A DNA stretch of 64,000 nucleotides from Cranoglanis bouderius (taxonomy: Eukaryota; Chordata; Actinopteri; Siluriformes; Cranoglanididae): the NCBI GenBank assembly GCA_023630585.1, contig CM042543.1, positions 13,762,260 to 13,826,259 of the forward strand, in the 5' to 3' direction. A model generated the notes under the pieces. That model was not told where the DNA came from and did not search any database. It saw nothing but the letters and a program-made list of their open reading frames with translations. Both the position numbers and the translations under genes were made by a program. Positions 52,475-64,000 of this stretch are shown here, in pieces; position 1 is the stretch's first letter; the number at the start of each line of letters is the position of its first letter.

Positions 52475-54167
52475 ATGAGTGCTCTCCTCCCTGCTCTCAG
52501 CTCTCTCCTGCTCCTGTTCTGCTGCCACATCTGCCTTAGCCAAGCAAGTAAGTGAACAGAGCATCTCATCACTGAGATCTCTTCATCATCATCTTCATCA
52601 TCTTCATCATCATCATGTCAGAGTCTTGCGGTACGGGCTGGTCCTCCATGACTGATTTATACGCAGCGGATCTTGCTCCAAATGCAGTGTTTGCAGTTGA
52701 TGTCGTTTATTGGGTCAGCGGATTCAATTGAAAAGCCAGCACAAGCACACATTAGGGAAATTGAGTTTGCCCTGCTAGATTTAATAAGGAGCTGGTGGAA
52801 CTTAGGAGGGTCTGTTGTATGAGGGAACTTAGGAGGGAATGGTGCATCATCTGGTTGTGTTAAATGTGTAAGCATGTGGCTGCACAATATATCATTCACT
52901 GATAACTTTACTTGACCAGTACTGATAGACCGCAGTAAGCCCTCTAACCGGTCACGTCATTTCAGTTTTATTGTGTGTTGCGAGCATGCTGACCACTGAT
53001 GCACACCTTTAGATGTTTCAGTAGATCTACAGCAGTAGATCAACAACTTCTTAACAAATAAACATTATTTGTACAAATAATTTCTCAAGGGTTAACCATT
53101 TCATCAAGGATTTACCAGTGTGTTTTCAATATGGTGTGAGGTGTAATGTAATAATAATTACTGTATAGTTTTTTTCCCCCATAACATGCAGCCCCACGTC
53201 ACTCTGTATGATTAAAATAAAACATTGTCTCGGCTATTTACAAGCAAGAATTCGTTTCTTTATTTAAATTATTATAATTTATTTTATTTTATTTTCCATA
53301 TTGAATGCACCAGAACTCCGGACTAATAGATATAATACGTGCAAATTGATCTGCCATCAAGCTTATACTTGCAGAGTATTTTTTTTGGCTCAGATAGCAC
53401 CATATGATTCAGCTGTCTAGAAGGTACATACAATGTGTCGCCAAGTATATTGTGTCTGTATAATAAATGAGAAGGATCTTCTGGCCTCCATTTCAGTCTT
53501 GAACTAGGCATGATATTCAAGCAGTAACTCATACTTAATTAGCCTCACAGCTGTTATCCTAATTTCTTTTCACAATTCATGGAATTCATGGAACCATGCC
53601 AGTATTGACTTCCAGCAATTACATTTTTGCAGAGATGTAACATAACGATTTAACATAATCATTATTAATGCTTCTTTTTTGCTGTGTAATGCCACTATGC
53701 CACTTTAGAGCTGGCAGTTAGTCAGTTGTAACTAATTGTTCACAATCTGACTACATTTACCATTTACATTTTTTAGTGAATAAGAAAATCTGTTGCAAAC
53801 TGTGAAATATCTTTTAAAAATACAAACACACTAATAGGTTATATGAATGTATTACTACACTACACATATGGCTGCATGTGTGCTGAGGTTATAGGGATGA
53901 GCCAAGTTCACTGATTATAAAGAGGATGGATTGTAGCAGCCTTTGTCGACTAGCCTCTCATCCTTCCAGTTATAGAAGAGAATGAAACTGAGAGTCAGAA
54001 TGCATTAGCATAATAACACGGAAGAGAATTACAATTAACTACAGAAACTAATACATATTCATTCATTCATCTTCAGTAACCATTTTGTCCTGGTCAGGTT
54101 CATGGTGCCTATCACCGGAGCACTGGGCAATAATACACACTTGACTGGACATTGGACAGCAGTCTAT

Positions 54168-54236
<69 letters not shown>

Positions 54237-57200
54237 ACCTAGGGGCAATTTAGAGTAGCCAATCCACCACCTGGCATGTGTTTGGGAGGTGGGAGAACAA
54301 GCACAGAAACTCAGGAAACTTAGGCAAAGCTACCTGCTGTGCCATAGTGTCGCCCTTGTACATATTCATAAATTTAAAATACTTGGTTGTTCATTCAGTT
54401 AATGACAGCTGTTTAGTCAGACACAAACTCAGCAGAACTTGGAAATCCATAAAAACACTTTACAGCATTATCCACCATAATCACATCTAACGTTTATTCA
54501 TTTAGAAGAACATTACTCAAATGAAGAGTATCACAGTACACTAAAAACACAGCTGTTACAGAGTACCAGGATTTATACCTTCATTTATTGATCTTGTTGG
54601 AGGTAGTCTTTCAAATGTAGACTTGCATTGTTTTATGTTTTTACACAAGATGCGCTATAAAAAGTATACGGAATCCTGACCATCAGACCCACATGTGCTT
54701 TTTAAACATCCCATTCCAGATTTAGTCCCCTTTGCTATTATAATAACCTCCACTCTTCATGGGAAGGCTTTCCACTACATTTTGGAGCATGGCTGTGGGG
54801 ATTTGTGCTCATTCAGCCACAAGAGCATTAGTGAGGTCAGGCACTGATGTCGGGTGTGGAGGCCTGGGGTGCAGTCAGCGTTCCAGTTCATCCTAAAGGT
54901 GTTCAGTGGGGTTGAGGTCAGGGCTCTGTGCAGGACACTTGAGTTCTTCCACCCCAACTGTAGCAAACCATGTCCTCATGGACCTCACTTTGTGCACATG
55001 GGCATTGTCATGCTGGAATAGGTTTGGGCCTCTTAGTTCCAGTGAAGGGAAATTTAATGCTACAGCATACAAAGACATTCTATACAACTGAGTGCTTCCA
55101 TCTTTGTGGAAACAGTTTGGGGAAGACCCACATATTGGCCATATAGTGGTGCCATCATAAGTGTCATACGTGTCATAGTCTGTACCTCCAGCTAATTTCT
55201 AACTTCTACAGATACTCAGTAGAGAAGCAGCCACAGTGAACACAGACAAGTTCATCTCATTCTCTCACCCATTATTAGATGTGTGAGGAAAACCCCATAC
55301 TCCTGAGCCACAGCCTCTTTCCTAGTAGCATAGCAGAATATAGTCAAGTCACATTTATTTGTATAGCACCACGTTTCCAAGTGGTGTCTGTGAAGCATAG
55401 TTTTTATAGTTACTGTGTTGTTCATTCAATTCAGTGGGTTTAATTAAAACCCCAGCCAATCAAATACAAGAGGGCCTATGCATAATGCCAACTTGAATCT
55501 AAACACAATTTTAATAAAAATGTGTTCTGTGAGAGGAAAGTTCAGGAATAAAAAGCTCTGTGCTGTCAATAAGTAGCCAAACTATCATTGTACACATTAA
55601 AATAATTAGCCTAATATTTTGAATAGTTGGATTATGTTCATAAATGAAATAAATTATTAAACTTCCATAAAATAAAGTAAAGGGGTCCATGGATATTTAT
55701 TTGTTTGTTTGTTTGTTTGTTTGTTTGTTTGTTTGTTTGTTTTTACAGTTGAAGGTGTCCTTGGCTTCAAATACATTGAGAACCACAGATATATCACATT
55801 TAAATGACAATTGTCTGCCAAAGTGCTGCCAAATACAGTCGAGTAATAGAAATAAAATAAAACATTAATAAATGAATAAATGAATTGAACAATAAAAGGG
55901 AATAAACGACAGAACCTCCAAAGACAAGACAGGACAAAACAGACGACTACAGATACTAGAGACCTCAAATGCCAAGACGGATGAATATGTTTTTAAATTG
56001 GATTTTAAATGTCGGATGTGGGCGATGCTTTTATAAAAATGTTAAGCTGTTCCATAATCTCAAGGCTAAAGAGCAGCTTCTATTCTCGAGCTGTCAGGCT
56101 GCCCACTCCCACCCACTCCACCACAGTGTGAGTGCTAACCTGGATACTACACAGCCATACACAGCACAAAAATCATCAGAGCTATTCATGCATGTTATAT
56201 GTATTACACTACCACATTATCTCAGTGATACATTGCCACAGTTACACGAGCCACTTGAACATAGTCTGTAGTATTTAATGACTTATAGCCGGGGCATGTA
56301 ATAAGAAATTACCAAACGTGGCCTGGGAACATTGCTATACCTTTAGCCACCTGTTAAAATACACTATATTCCAAAGCTTTATTCATCATTAATGTTAACT
56401 AAGTTACACAACACACATTTCATCATGCTTACTTACAGTACATCATGCAGCAAACCTAGAGCACTGTGGTTTTAGTTCAACTCCAGCTAGTTTTATGCAC
56501 ATTGTGTATTTTTTATACAAATTTTGTAGTTAAACTTGAGAATTTGATTTGTTTTAACCTGGTTTTATTGACTATCATATCATTGTTTATACATTTGGAT
56601 TTAAACTTTAAAAACAGTATAGTGCTGAAAAATATTTAATGTGGAAATCATTCAGATAAACTACAAACGGTTGTGTGTAATTATTGAAAGAGCATCCATA
56701 TTATTGTATAATAATAATAATTTAATAACAGTGTATGATTTAATTTTTATCTTCTGCATTTGGAAGGGAATGGTGTGCAGTGATCTTGTTAGTGATCTTG
56801 ATCAATGATTTGCATTCATGACTATTCACAGATCGTCCTGCTGCTCCTGTCAATGTCTCTGTCAGTCACCTGCGAGCAAACTCAGCCACCGTATCCTGGA
56901 ACGTCCCAGAGGGGGAGGCTGTAATTGGCTACGCCATCTCCCAGCAGGTTCTACAAAGTTATTAAAATGATGCATAGCCCTAACGGAATCCATCATATCA
57001 GTTGAGAAAACCGTGCAGTTTATGGCCTCATTAACTATGCAGCCACTCCTCTCCAATAAGCATTCTATTTAGGCTATATACAAATAAGCTTCATGTCTTT
57101 GTGTGTGTTTGATCTTGTATGTTTTGTCCTGTAGAGACAAGATGGCCTTATGCAGCGCTTCATCAGGGAAATTAACACCACCAGTCGTGCTTGTGTGCTA

Positions 57201-57661
57201 TGGGACCTAGATGAAAACACAGACTATATTATTCAGGTGCAATCTATCGGGCTGCATGGGGAGAGCCAAGCCAGCAAGAGGGTTCATTTTCGAACCCTTG
57301 AAAAATCAGACCACTTCCAGTCTAATATGGTGGCTCAAGGTACTCTGAGACATTTTGTTTTAATAATTTTGCCACACACACCCCAGTACAAAGAGTAAAA
57401 AGCATTACTTAAGATTTTTTCCAACATTAAAATGTAAGTGTTTGGCTCAATGTATCAAAAAAAATAAATAAATATGACGTTATTTTTAAAAATAACTGTT
57501 TTATATTACAGAGATTGTATTTCAGCAATTTTGACCTAAAGCTAATTTTTAAATTAATTACATTTCTATAAAATCAAAAGTCCAACAATACGTCCATTAC
57601 TAACTAATGATTGGCTTTGGATGTTTTTCTGTATTGACTTGGCCATCACTGCAGTCCACTA

Positions 57662-57753
<92 letters not shown>

Positions 57754-58594
57754 GTGACCCATCAGTTGAAGGTCTTGATATTTCCAGGCACCTTCAGACC
57801 GGAGAGATGTTAATCATTACGACAGTGCTACTAATGTGGGCAGGTGACTGTTCAAAAACAACAAATTAAAAAATATATAATAAAAAGTACAGCGCACACT
57901 AGCCATAACTTTACATGATAATACAATTCCTTTTATACTACTGTATTAGTATTGTAGTGTTCATTTGGTTTTGGTTTTTCTCAGAATGAAATGAAATTGC
58001 CATGCTGGCATTAATAGCACATTTAGAGCATGTGCTTGGTTTTGAATATAGCTCTTTTGGCCAGTTGCCAGTGCTTGAAGTCAAGGGGATCTGATCCGCT
58101 TTCTAATCAGATGTATTTGTCTTGGTGCAGCGGTGATTGCTCTCTTCTGTAGGCAGTATGAGATCATCAAAGACAATGACTCTAACAACCACAGTAAGGA
58201 GAAGACCAAACCCCTCTCTGTGCACAGTACTCCAGATTACCATAATGGAGGGCTTCTAGGGAACAAGGTGAGCCCAATACTGCTGACACAGATGGCTCTA
58301 ATTTAATCACTGCAGTGTACAGACTGAGTCGTGGACTCAAAAACAGTCTTTTCAATTGTCAGTCACATTTATATTATATGTGCAAAAAAAAGGAATATAG
58401 ATGATAAACATTAATCATATATAAAAACAAGATGATCATTTTTGTCTTATTTCTTTACATCTATCTGTAGTTTGGCATTCTGAAGATCTTTCCCTGTAAT
58501 TGTTGTGTTTTCTGTGCAACTGAGATTGTCTTGCGTATTTTGTTTTTCCTATTTCCAGAGGACACCATCAGCAGTCAGCATCATTAAGGTCTGA
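52475..58594 (+). CDS. fndc4: Fibronectin type III domain-containing protein 4
   Basis: FNDC4 is a type I membrane protein, close to FNDC5 (irisin precursor); its shed ectodomain is reported as an anti-inflammatory and metabolic factor. Six exons: 52475-52547, 56832-56947, 57135-57339, 57754-57843, 58131-58267 and 58559-58594, in frame for about 218 residues (human 234). A signal peptide (MSALLPALSS plus Leu/Cys-rich core) is followed by one FN3 domain ('HLRANSATVSWNVPEGEAVI', 'NTTSRACVLWDLDENTDYII', 'VHFRTLEKSDHF'), a stalk, a membrane segment (about 150-167, 'MLIITTVLLMWAVIALF') and a cytoplasmic tail with 'RQYEIIKDNDSNN'. It is FNDC4 rather than FNDC5 because of 'RVHFRTL', the tail and the location beside gckr. 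Exon 4 (90 nt, phase 1 at both ends) is preceded directly by (TG)44. An AATAAA lies at 58908-58913. Confidence 0.93.
54050..54360 (+). repeat. SINE-like repeat with an internal (AC)n expansion
   Basis: The family head (ATTCATTCATC, 'GTCCTGGTCAGG') and tail ('CTAGGGGCAATTTAGAGTAG', 'GTTTGGGAGGTGGGAG') flank a perfect (AC)n of about 31 units at 54172-54233. The family normally has a short 'CACACACATTCACAC' there, so the microsatellite grew from within the repeat. Confidence 0.8.
54640..55130 (-). mobile_element. Tc1/mariner transposase relic in fndc4 intron 1
   Basis: The minus strand shows a degraded transposase: 'LFQHDNAHVHKVRSMRTWF' (second Asp region, with changes) and 'CPAQSPDLNPTEHL' (Glu region). 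Plus-strand signatures include 'GGAAGGCTTTCCACTACATT'. No intact frame and no terminal repeats were identified. Confidence 0.75.
55693..55745. repeat. (TTTG)n tetranucleotide repeat
   Basis: About 12 units in fndc4 intron 1. Confidence 0.9.
57663..57750 (+). repeat. fndc4: (TG)44 directly before the fndc4 exon 4 acceptor
   Basis: 88 bp of perfect TG. It is followed by TAG and then exon 4 at 57754, so it takes the place of the polypyrimidine tract. A branch-point-like CCACTAAT lies at its upstream edge. Confidence 0.95.
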
Positions 58595-59744
58595 CCAGCA
58601 CGTCGATGCAGGAACTGGTCGATCTGCTCCTAGAGAGATCCACTAACTCATCGTTCAATAGTAATAACATCCAGCTCTGTGTAATACACTGTATTTCTGT
58701 ACTACATTACAGTGTGAAATAAGCAGTAGGACAATGTAAATGTGGGAGCATAGCAATACAAGAAGATCGATACAAATTAAAAGAGCAATTACAGTTTGTT
58801 TAATCATGATGGGACTAAATTGCATTATTATTGACCAGGTTTATCTTATCAGTGAATGAGGCATAACATAATCATGTAATCGTAATCATAATCGTGTTAT
58901 GTCCTGAAATAAATATTAAATATTGAAATCTGTTCATAATGAACAAATATAAATTATCTTTACCTCTAGCTACCTATCCTCTATGCATATGAAAAATATG
59001 AAACCTGCAGTTAGTAGTAATTTTAACTGTGCAGAAATTAAGCTATTTCCATAGCGTCCCGAATAGGATAAAATATGATCAAATTTTATTATCTTTACCA
59101 AAAAATCATTACACTTCTACTACACTTCTGTACTGCCAACAAAATACCTTAAAAAGTATTTTTCTTACATAGTATTACCTACTACTTGATATACAGTATG
59201 AGCGCATTATAACACGTATGCTACTTTTTAATCCTGGGCTGGAGTAAATCTAGAAAGCCCACCTCTTAATGTTTAGCTGCAGTGAAAAATAGCATTGTAC
59301 TGTATTTCTGTTCCTTTGGGTGGTAGGGTGTAACCAAATGTGTTGTATCTAATGAATTGGAAAGATGCATATGGACAGTGCATTATAGACATTCTTTTGA
59401 TAATATATGTTTTGTCAATTGGAAAATAATGTTATATTTGGCATTTTGAAAATGTTATTGATAGAGGAATACAGTAGAATCATGTGTAATAACAATATAA
59501 TACACACAAGCATTATAATACATAAGAGAATTCCATCAACTGTTGGCATAAATTTAGTTGAAATTTGCCACATTTTTGCTTTTATATCTACATAGTTGCT
59601 GTTATTAATGCAAATGCGTCACATCTGGATTACATCCAAATAAACCTATCACCTCTGAACTCTGCTTGCCTGTTTGACTGTACTCTGAATAAAATACAGA
59701 TATGTCTTATGGTATCTTACTAGTAATTTACTGTATATGCATGC
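58595..59744. other. fndc4 3' UTR and flank
   Basis: AT-rich with no further coding frame. The fndc4 3' UTR probably ends near the AATAAA at 58908. Confidence 0.45.
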
Positions 59745-60085
59745 ACATACATCCATCCATTTTCTGTACCGCTTATTCTACACAGGGTCGTGGCGGGAGC
59801 CTGGAGTCTATCCCAGGGAACTCAGGGACACCCTGAATGGGGTGCCAACCCATTGCAGAGCACAATCGCACACCCATTCACACACTATGGACAATTTGGA
59901 AATGCCAGTCAGCCTACAACACATGTATTTGGACTGGGGAGGAAGCTGGAGTACCCGGAGGAATATCGTGAGGCACAGGGAGAACATGCAGGCTCTGTAC
60001 ACACAGGGCTGACGCGGGACTTGAACCCCCAACCCCTGCAGAGTGAGGCAAACATGCTAGCCACTAAGCCACCATGCCCCCCCCA
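59745..60085 (+). repeat. Dispersed fish repeat, second copy of the 9,980 family
   Basis: Starts 'CATCCATTTTCTGTACCGCT' and ends 'CTAGCCACTAAGCCACC' before a C run. Colinear with 9980-10310 and better preserved. Confidence 0.85.
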
Positions 60086-60544
60086 TACAAAAACATCATA
60101 TGATATGATAAGTGTAATTATTAATAATTGCTAATTACAAATAAGCTTTTCTGTGCACAAAGGACTACATGAACTTAAATATGGAACTGAAAAGATATAG
60201 TCACTAATTGGAAATAATGTTTCTTGAGTTTTAAGATGTCAGTTATCATTTTTAGACATAGCTTGTGGTGGATTTTGAGAAACAGTTAAGAAACTACAGA
60301 TGGCCATGGGTTTACAACATTTAACCATAGTGATTTTAATTTTATGGTTTAAAATTGCATTTGGGAAATCATATGCCACAGAAACAGAAACCAAAAATGA
60401 ACTTTTGCAAGTCAAAATAATGAAAACACATTATATATACTTTTTTGAACATCAGTGTTTTCACTGTGTAAAAACAATTCACAAGTCTGACATATTTACA
60501 GTACTATAGAATACTAAAGAAAAACTACTGAGAACTAGTGTTGC

Positions 60545-60770
60545 ATAAATTCTATTCAATTTTATAGCACTTTTAACAATAGACACTGTCACAAAGTAAT
60601 TTTACAGCAATCGGTATGCAGATTTATATTTAGATCCCTGATGAGCAAGCCGGAGGTGTCCGTGGCAAGACAAAAAAAGACTCTCTGAGAGGACATGAGG
60701 AAGAAACCTTAAGAGGAACCAGAATCAAAAGGGAACCCATCCTCTTTTCAGCGACACCAGATAGAGGGAT
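60545..60770 (+). repeat. Another dispersed fish repeat
   Basis: 'TTTTATAGCACTTTTAACAA', 'GACACTGTCACAAAGTAATT', 'GAGGAAGAAACCTTAAGAGG' and 'AACCAGAATCAAAAGGGAAC' are blocks of a repeat I recognise as common in fish genomes. A short related piece may lie near 55,335-55,375. Class not determined. Confidence 0.6.
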
Positions 60771-61364
60771 TATAAATTATTACACTACACCTATTTTATA
60801 CTACATGTGCAGAAAGGATGTTCAATATCAGAATATTGTGAATAGGAGTCCTGAGATAAGCACAGGGCAGTTTTTATGATTACAGCCACAGTTCTTAAAC
60901 TTCAAGTCTGCAGTACATAGGAGAGATTATAATCTGGAGCAATGGTGAGATTTGGGCATAAATTTATTTTTGGAAAGTGCAAATCTTTAGGGTATCCATG
61001 TCAGACCATCCACAGCAATCAATACTAAATATAGAATATTAAAATATATATTGAACATAATTAAAATTTATACAATATAAATAAGAAAGATGCTTATTTG
61101 GAATATTGTCAAATTTTGTCCAAAACAGAGTTATGGTGTCAGTAGGAGGCAGTCATGTGAGACTCAAAAATCAGAATGTTACCGCTACAAACTTTACTGT
61201 GATACAGTTCAGAGTGTCGACTGATTCCACAGTTACTTTTAAATCCAAATTTAACTGGCCGAAGATTTAAATAAAGCCAGTTGATAAAGTCAAACCACTG
61301 TTGCAATTTTTCATCTGAGGCTGATGGAATTATAAGGTTTTGCTATTGTTGTTGATGGTTACGT

Positions 61365-61445
61365 TGTCGTCCGCTAGATGGCGCCTGCGCAACGGTCACA
61401 ATGTTGACGCATGCGCAAACAGCGAATCACTTCCTGTAGTAGAAA
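61365..61445 (+). promoter_or_regulatory. znf513: znf513 promoter core with NRF1 and ETS sites
   Basis: Within 80 bp lie CTGCGCAACG and ACGCATGCGCAAA (NRF1-type), CACTTCCTGT (ETS) and CTAGATGGCGCC (YY1/CTCF-like), a combination typical of TATA-less housekeeping promoters. The CpG-bearing stretch from here to about 62,260 probably includes the 5' UTR. The exact start was not determined. Confidence 0.55.
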
Positions 61446-62356
61446 CGCTTGCAATGCATTGTTGTTAACGTGAACTATTTCCAAATAGTGCTGTGGATAG
61501 CTAAGCTGGCTGCATGTAAAGCAGTAATAAGCTAACGGAAACAGTTTTCTCACCAGAGTGTCAGCCGCTGGACAGGATTACTAACACCGACTGTCTTGTA
61601 TTTCTCTGACATTTTAAATATTGCAATTATCAACTCGACGTTTTTAACGTTATTAAACGGTGAATAGCTGAGCTAATGCTAGTGAGGTAGCTCCCAAGTT
61701 AGGCTATAGGCTATTTAGTTAGCTCTTTAGCTAGTTTGCTAATTTAGCTGGTCACTATCTCATGGAGTACTGTTGAGAAATACATTTTTGTTATGCTGAT
61801 GCGTTGTGGTGGTCTGTAGGACACATTTTGAACTTCTCTCCTGTGTTAGCTGGATAACGGTTGGTCAAAAGTTTTCTCGGTACAAATGTAAGTGTGTGTT
61901 AACGTGGTCCATTCAGCTGTTTATTTGTTTTTTTTTTTTGTTTTAGGTATCTAACGCTGGTGGACAGTTGAATAGAAAAGCCAACTAGATGGGCAGACGT
62001 GTTTCCTTTTTTATTCTCAGTGGCACATAGTCTGTCAGCATTAGCTAATGAGAAAACCCGAGTTAGAAACTGCGTACACGGTTTGATTAGGCGGTCTTTT
62101 ATAATGGCGAACAAGATCCTTTCGTTAGTTTTCTGTTAAACCGTTTCAAACCCAGTATGATGTATTTAACTCTGATCTGCTGTCTATAAAGATCTGCTAA
62201 GTCGCTCGGTGAAGTTGAGAAGGAAAGATGAGTGAGCTGATTACACGGCTAGTCTTGGCTTTGTGTGGATCTGGAAGAGGAAGATGACAGTGTAGGAAGG
62301 GTGATGATTGAGCTGATTGAGAGTCGACCAGAAGAATCCTCGGAGACTGTTAGAAA

Positions 62357-63172
62357 ATGCCTAGAAGAAAACAGTCAAATCCACAGCCTGTCAAATGTAA
62401 GTGTTACTTTTATGTGTGTGTGTGTGTGTGTGTGTGTGTATTATGTTGCTAGCTTGGTGTTTTATCTGCAGGACAAAGTTCTGTCAAACGTGGGACTGCG
62501 AACACACACGGCATGTCTTTCTGAATTATAGCTTGTCATCCTTGTATTTACAAATCCCACATCTTATTTTATTAATATGCAATATTAGTTTTATAAATGT
62601 ACATGCCATATTGTTCCTTTTTTCCCAGCTCAGTGCTATCTCGAAATGTTCTCCGTCGGCTTTTCCTTCTTCCGTTGTCATTCTTTCCTAGCTTCATTTC
62701 CTTTCAAAATCTCTGCCATGAGTAGATCTCTGTACCCCTCCCTGTCTTTATCTGTGTCCTTTCTATGGTTCCTTCCTCACTTTCTTACTCCCTTTTCCTC
62801 TGGCAGTGCTGACTGCTCACTGTGCTGTTAAAAAACCTTTCCGTTATACCCAGTGTTTTAGTTTCTGCCACTTATTTCCTTGAATAAATGAACAGGCTGA
62901 TACACCTTTTGTCTTAGGCTTCATGGCGCTCTGAACCGTTTTACATTTGATAGTACATTTTATCATGAATGTAACACTCTTAGTAATTTGTTTTTGTTTT
63001 TTCAGTGGGGCCTGAAGATGCTGTTGGTGTTGGGAATCCAGAGAGTTTGGTTCTGGAGAATGATTTCCTCCTTGAACAGGATTTTGGAGAGAATGACTAC
63101 AAGATCATAGGATTTGACCATAGAGACTCTGGTTAGTAATTTCAAGTGTCAGAGTATTTTAGTATACTCCAG

Positions 63173-63203
<31 letters not shown>

Positions 63204-64000
63204 CAGACCACATAGTACTTCCCATTCTTTTTCCAAAGGCTCATGAAACACATGTTCCGGCATTTCTTTACAGATTCAGTAACTGCTGACATGGGAATTC
63301 CAGCATACGCCTTCAGCGATGAGGACTGCTCCAGTTACAACCGCCTCAGCATGGAAAGTGACTTTGAGGATCCCCGAGACACCGAGAGCGAACGGGAGGA
63401 GATGGGCGGAGACTCAGCCTTTGCCCCGTACCTCTCCTGCAGGCAGTGTGGCCAGCTCCTTGGTGATCCCCTTAGCGGGGCCCTAGACGTAGCAGGGCTC
63501 TACTGCCTTCAGTGTGGTGGTGAAGAGAGAGGAGCAGAACAGAAACATGAACAGGGAAAGGAGGCTGTGTCTGCTCAGGGCTCCCAGCACAAAGGGCACA
63601 GAGCGAAGTCTAGTCCCAACTCCTACAAAACCTACTCGTGTAAACTGTGCAGCTTTACCTCACGCTACTCCAACCACCTGAAGCGGCACATGAAAACACA
63701 CAATGGCGAGAAGCCATACCAATGCCAGCACTGCGCGTATGCTTCAGCTCAGCTGGTTAACTTACAGAGACATGTGCGCACGCACACTGGGGAGAAGCCA
63801 TACAAATGTGACTACTGTACATTCGCCTGCAACTCCCTAGGCAACCTAAAGAGGCATCGGCGCATGCACACTCAGGAGAAGCCCAACAAGTGTAGCCAGT
63901 GTGAATACTGTGCAAGTAGCAGCCACACCCTAAAACGGCATATGATGGTACATAAGACCGATGCATCCACAGCCATGGTGGAAGGTATATGTATGTTCAG
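62357..64000 (+). CDS. znf513: Zinc finger protein 513, 5' part (runs off the window)
   Basis: ZNF513 is a nuclear C2H2 zinc-finger regulator linked to photoreceptor gene expression and retinal degeneration. Exons: 62357-62396 (MPRRKQSNPQPVK, as in mammals), 63006-63131 and 63274 onward. The first two encode an acidic N-terminal region with 'LVLENDFLLEQDFGEND' and 'IIGFDHRDSD'; the third starts 'SVTADMGIPAYAFSDEDC'. A four-cysteine element (CRQCGQLL ... CLQCGG) is followed by four C2H2 fingers from about 63,633: 'CKLCSFTSRYSNHLKRHMKTH', 'CQHCAYASAQLVNLQRHVRTH', 'CDYCTFACNSLGNLKRH' and 'CSQCEYCASSSHTLKRHM', with TGEKPY-type linkers (one reads QEKPN). The open frame reaches the window edge, but GAAG|GTATAT near 63,983 may be a splice donor. 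The C-terminal finger cluster is beyond the window. Confidence 0.9.
62414..62439 (+). repeat. (GT)n in znf513 intron 1
   Basis: 13 GT units starting 17 bp after the exon 1 donor. Confidence 0.85.
63176..63203. repeat. Poly(A) tract in znf513 intron 2
   Basis: 28 consecutive A residues, 70 bp before the exon 3 acceptor. Confidence 0.9.

Noticed and set aside
57666..57869. Open frame across the (TG)n tract as a small gene
   Set aside because: Val-Cys repeat is a direct readout of TG; the exon 4 coding frame starts only after the TAG acceptor.
59737..60134. Overlapping 91- and 114-codon frames
   Set aside because: They lie wholly within a dispersed repeat that is also present at 9,980.
58595..62356. 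Search for ift172 or other 2p23.3 neighbours between fndc4 and znf513
   Set aside because: No frame resembling IFT172, KRTCAP3 or NRBP1 was seen; the interval holds repeats and UTRs only.

Overview
This is a stretch of vertebrate nuclear DNA, almost certainly from a ray-finned fish. It is AT-rich, its genes are split by GT-AG introns, it is full of Tc1/mariner elements, a chromodomain Ty3/gypsy relic and a solo LTR, and its microsatellites are long. The proteins read as clear orthologues of vertebrate genes. The repeat types would suit an otophysan such as a catfish, but that finer placement is only an impression.

Layout, left to right. 1-9 kb: repeats and non-coding DNA (41-bp minisatellite, gypsy pol relic). 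9.04-9.60 kb (-): first coding exon of xkr6, with its other exons not seen. 11.6-13.1 kb: a decayed Tc1-like element split by a solo LTR. 13.8-17.3 kb (+): tdh (L-threonine dehydrogenase), which looks like a pseudogene. 19.4-22.3 kb (-): orthologue of human C8orf74. 26.7-34.7 kb (+): rp1l1, a photoreceptor-type doublecortin protein of about 2417 residues. 38.1-41.3 kb (-): a divergent Src-family kinase, best called blk. 42.0-49.8 kb (-): gckr (glucokinase regulatory protein), 19 coding exons. 52.5-58.6 kb (+): fndc4. 62.4 kb to the right edge (+): 5' part of znf513.

From memory of human gene order, XKR6, TDH, C8orf74, RP1L1 and BLK lie together at 8p23.1, and GCKR, FNDC4 and ZNF513 lie together at 2p23.3. 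The window therefore joins two blocks of conserved synteny, with the joint between blk and gckr. These are independent genes, not an operon or pathway. No undescribed multi-gene system was found.

Points most worth a second look: (1) blk keeps its catalytic residues and an open frame, but has lost the SH2 phosphotyrosine-binding arginine, the activation-loop tyrosine and the C-terminal regulatory tyrosine; (2) tdh has three frame-breaking lesions, a Tyr to His change at the catalytic position and a lost glycine-rich motif; (3) two near-perfect RFX X-boxes sit 44 bp apart inside the decaying tdh; (4) a (TG)44 tract directly abuts the acceptor of the frame-neutral fndc4 exon that encodes most of the membrane anchor; (5) rp1l1 has a recurring Ser-rich plus CxxC module. 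Exon coordinates were worked out by hand from reading frames, splice sites and remembered family sequences, without alignment.
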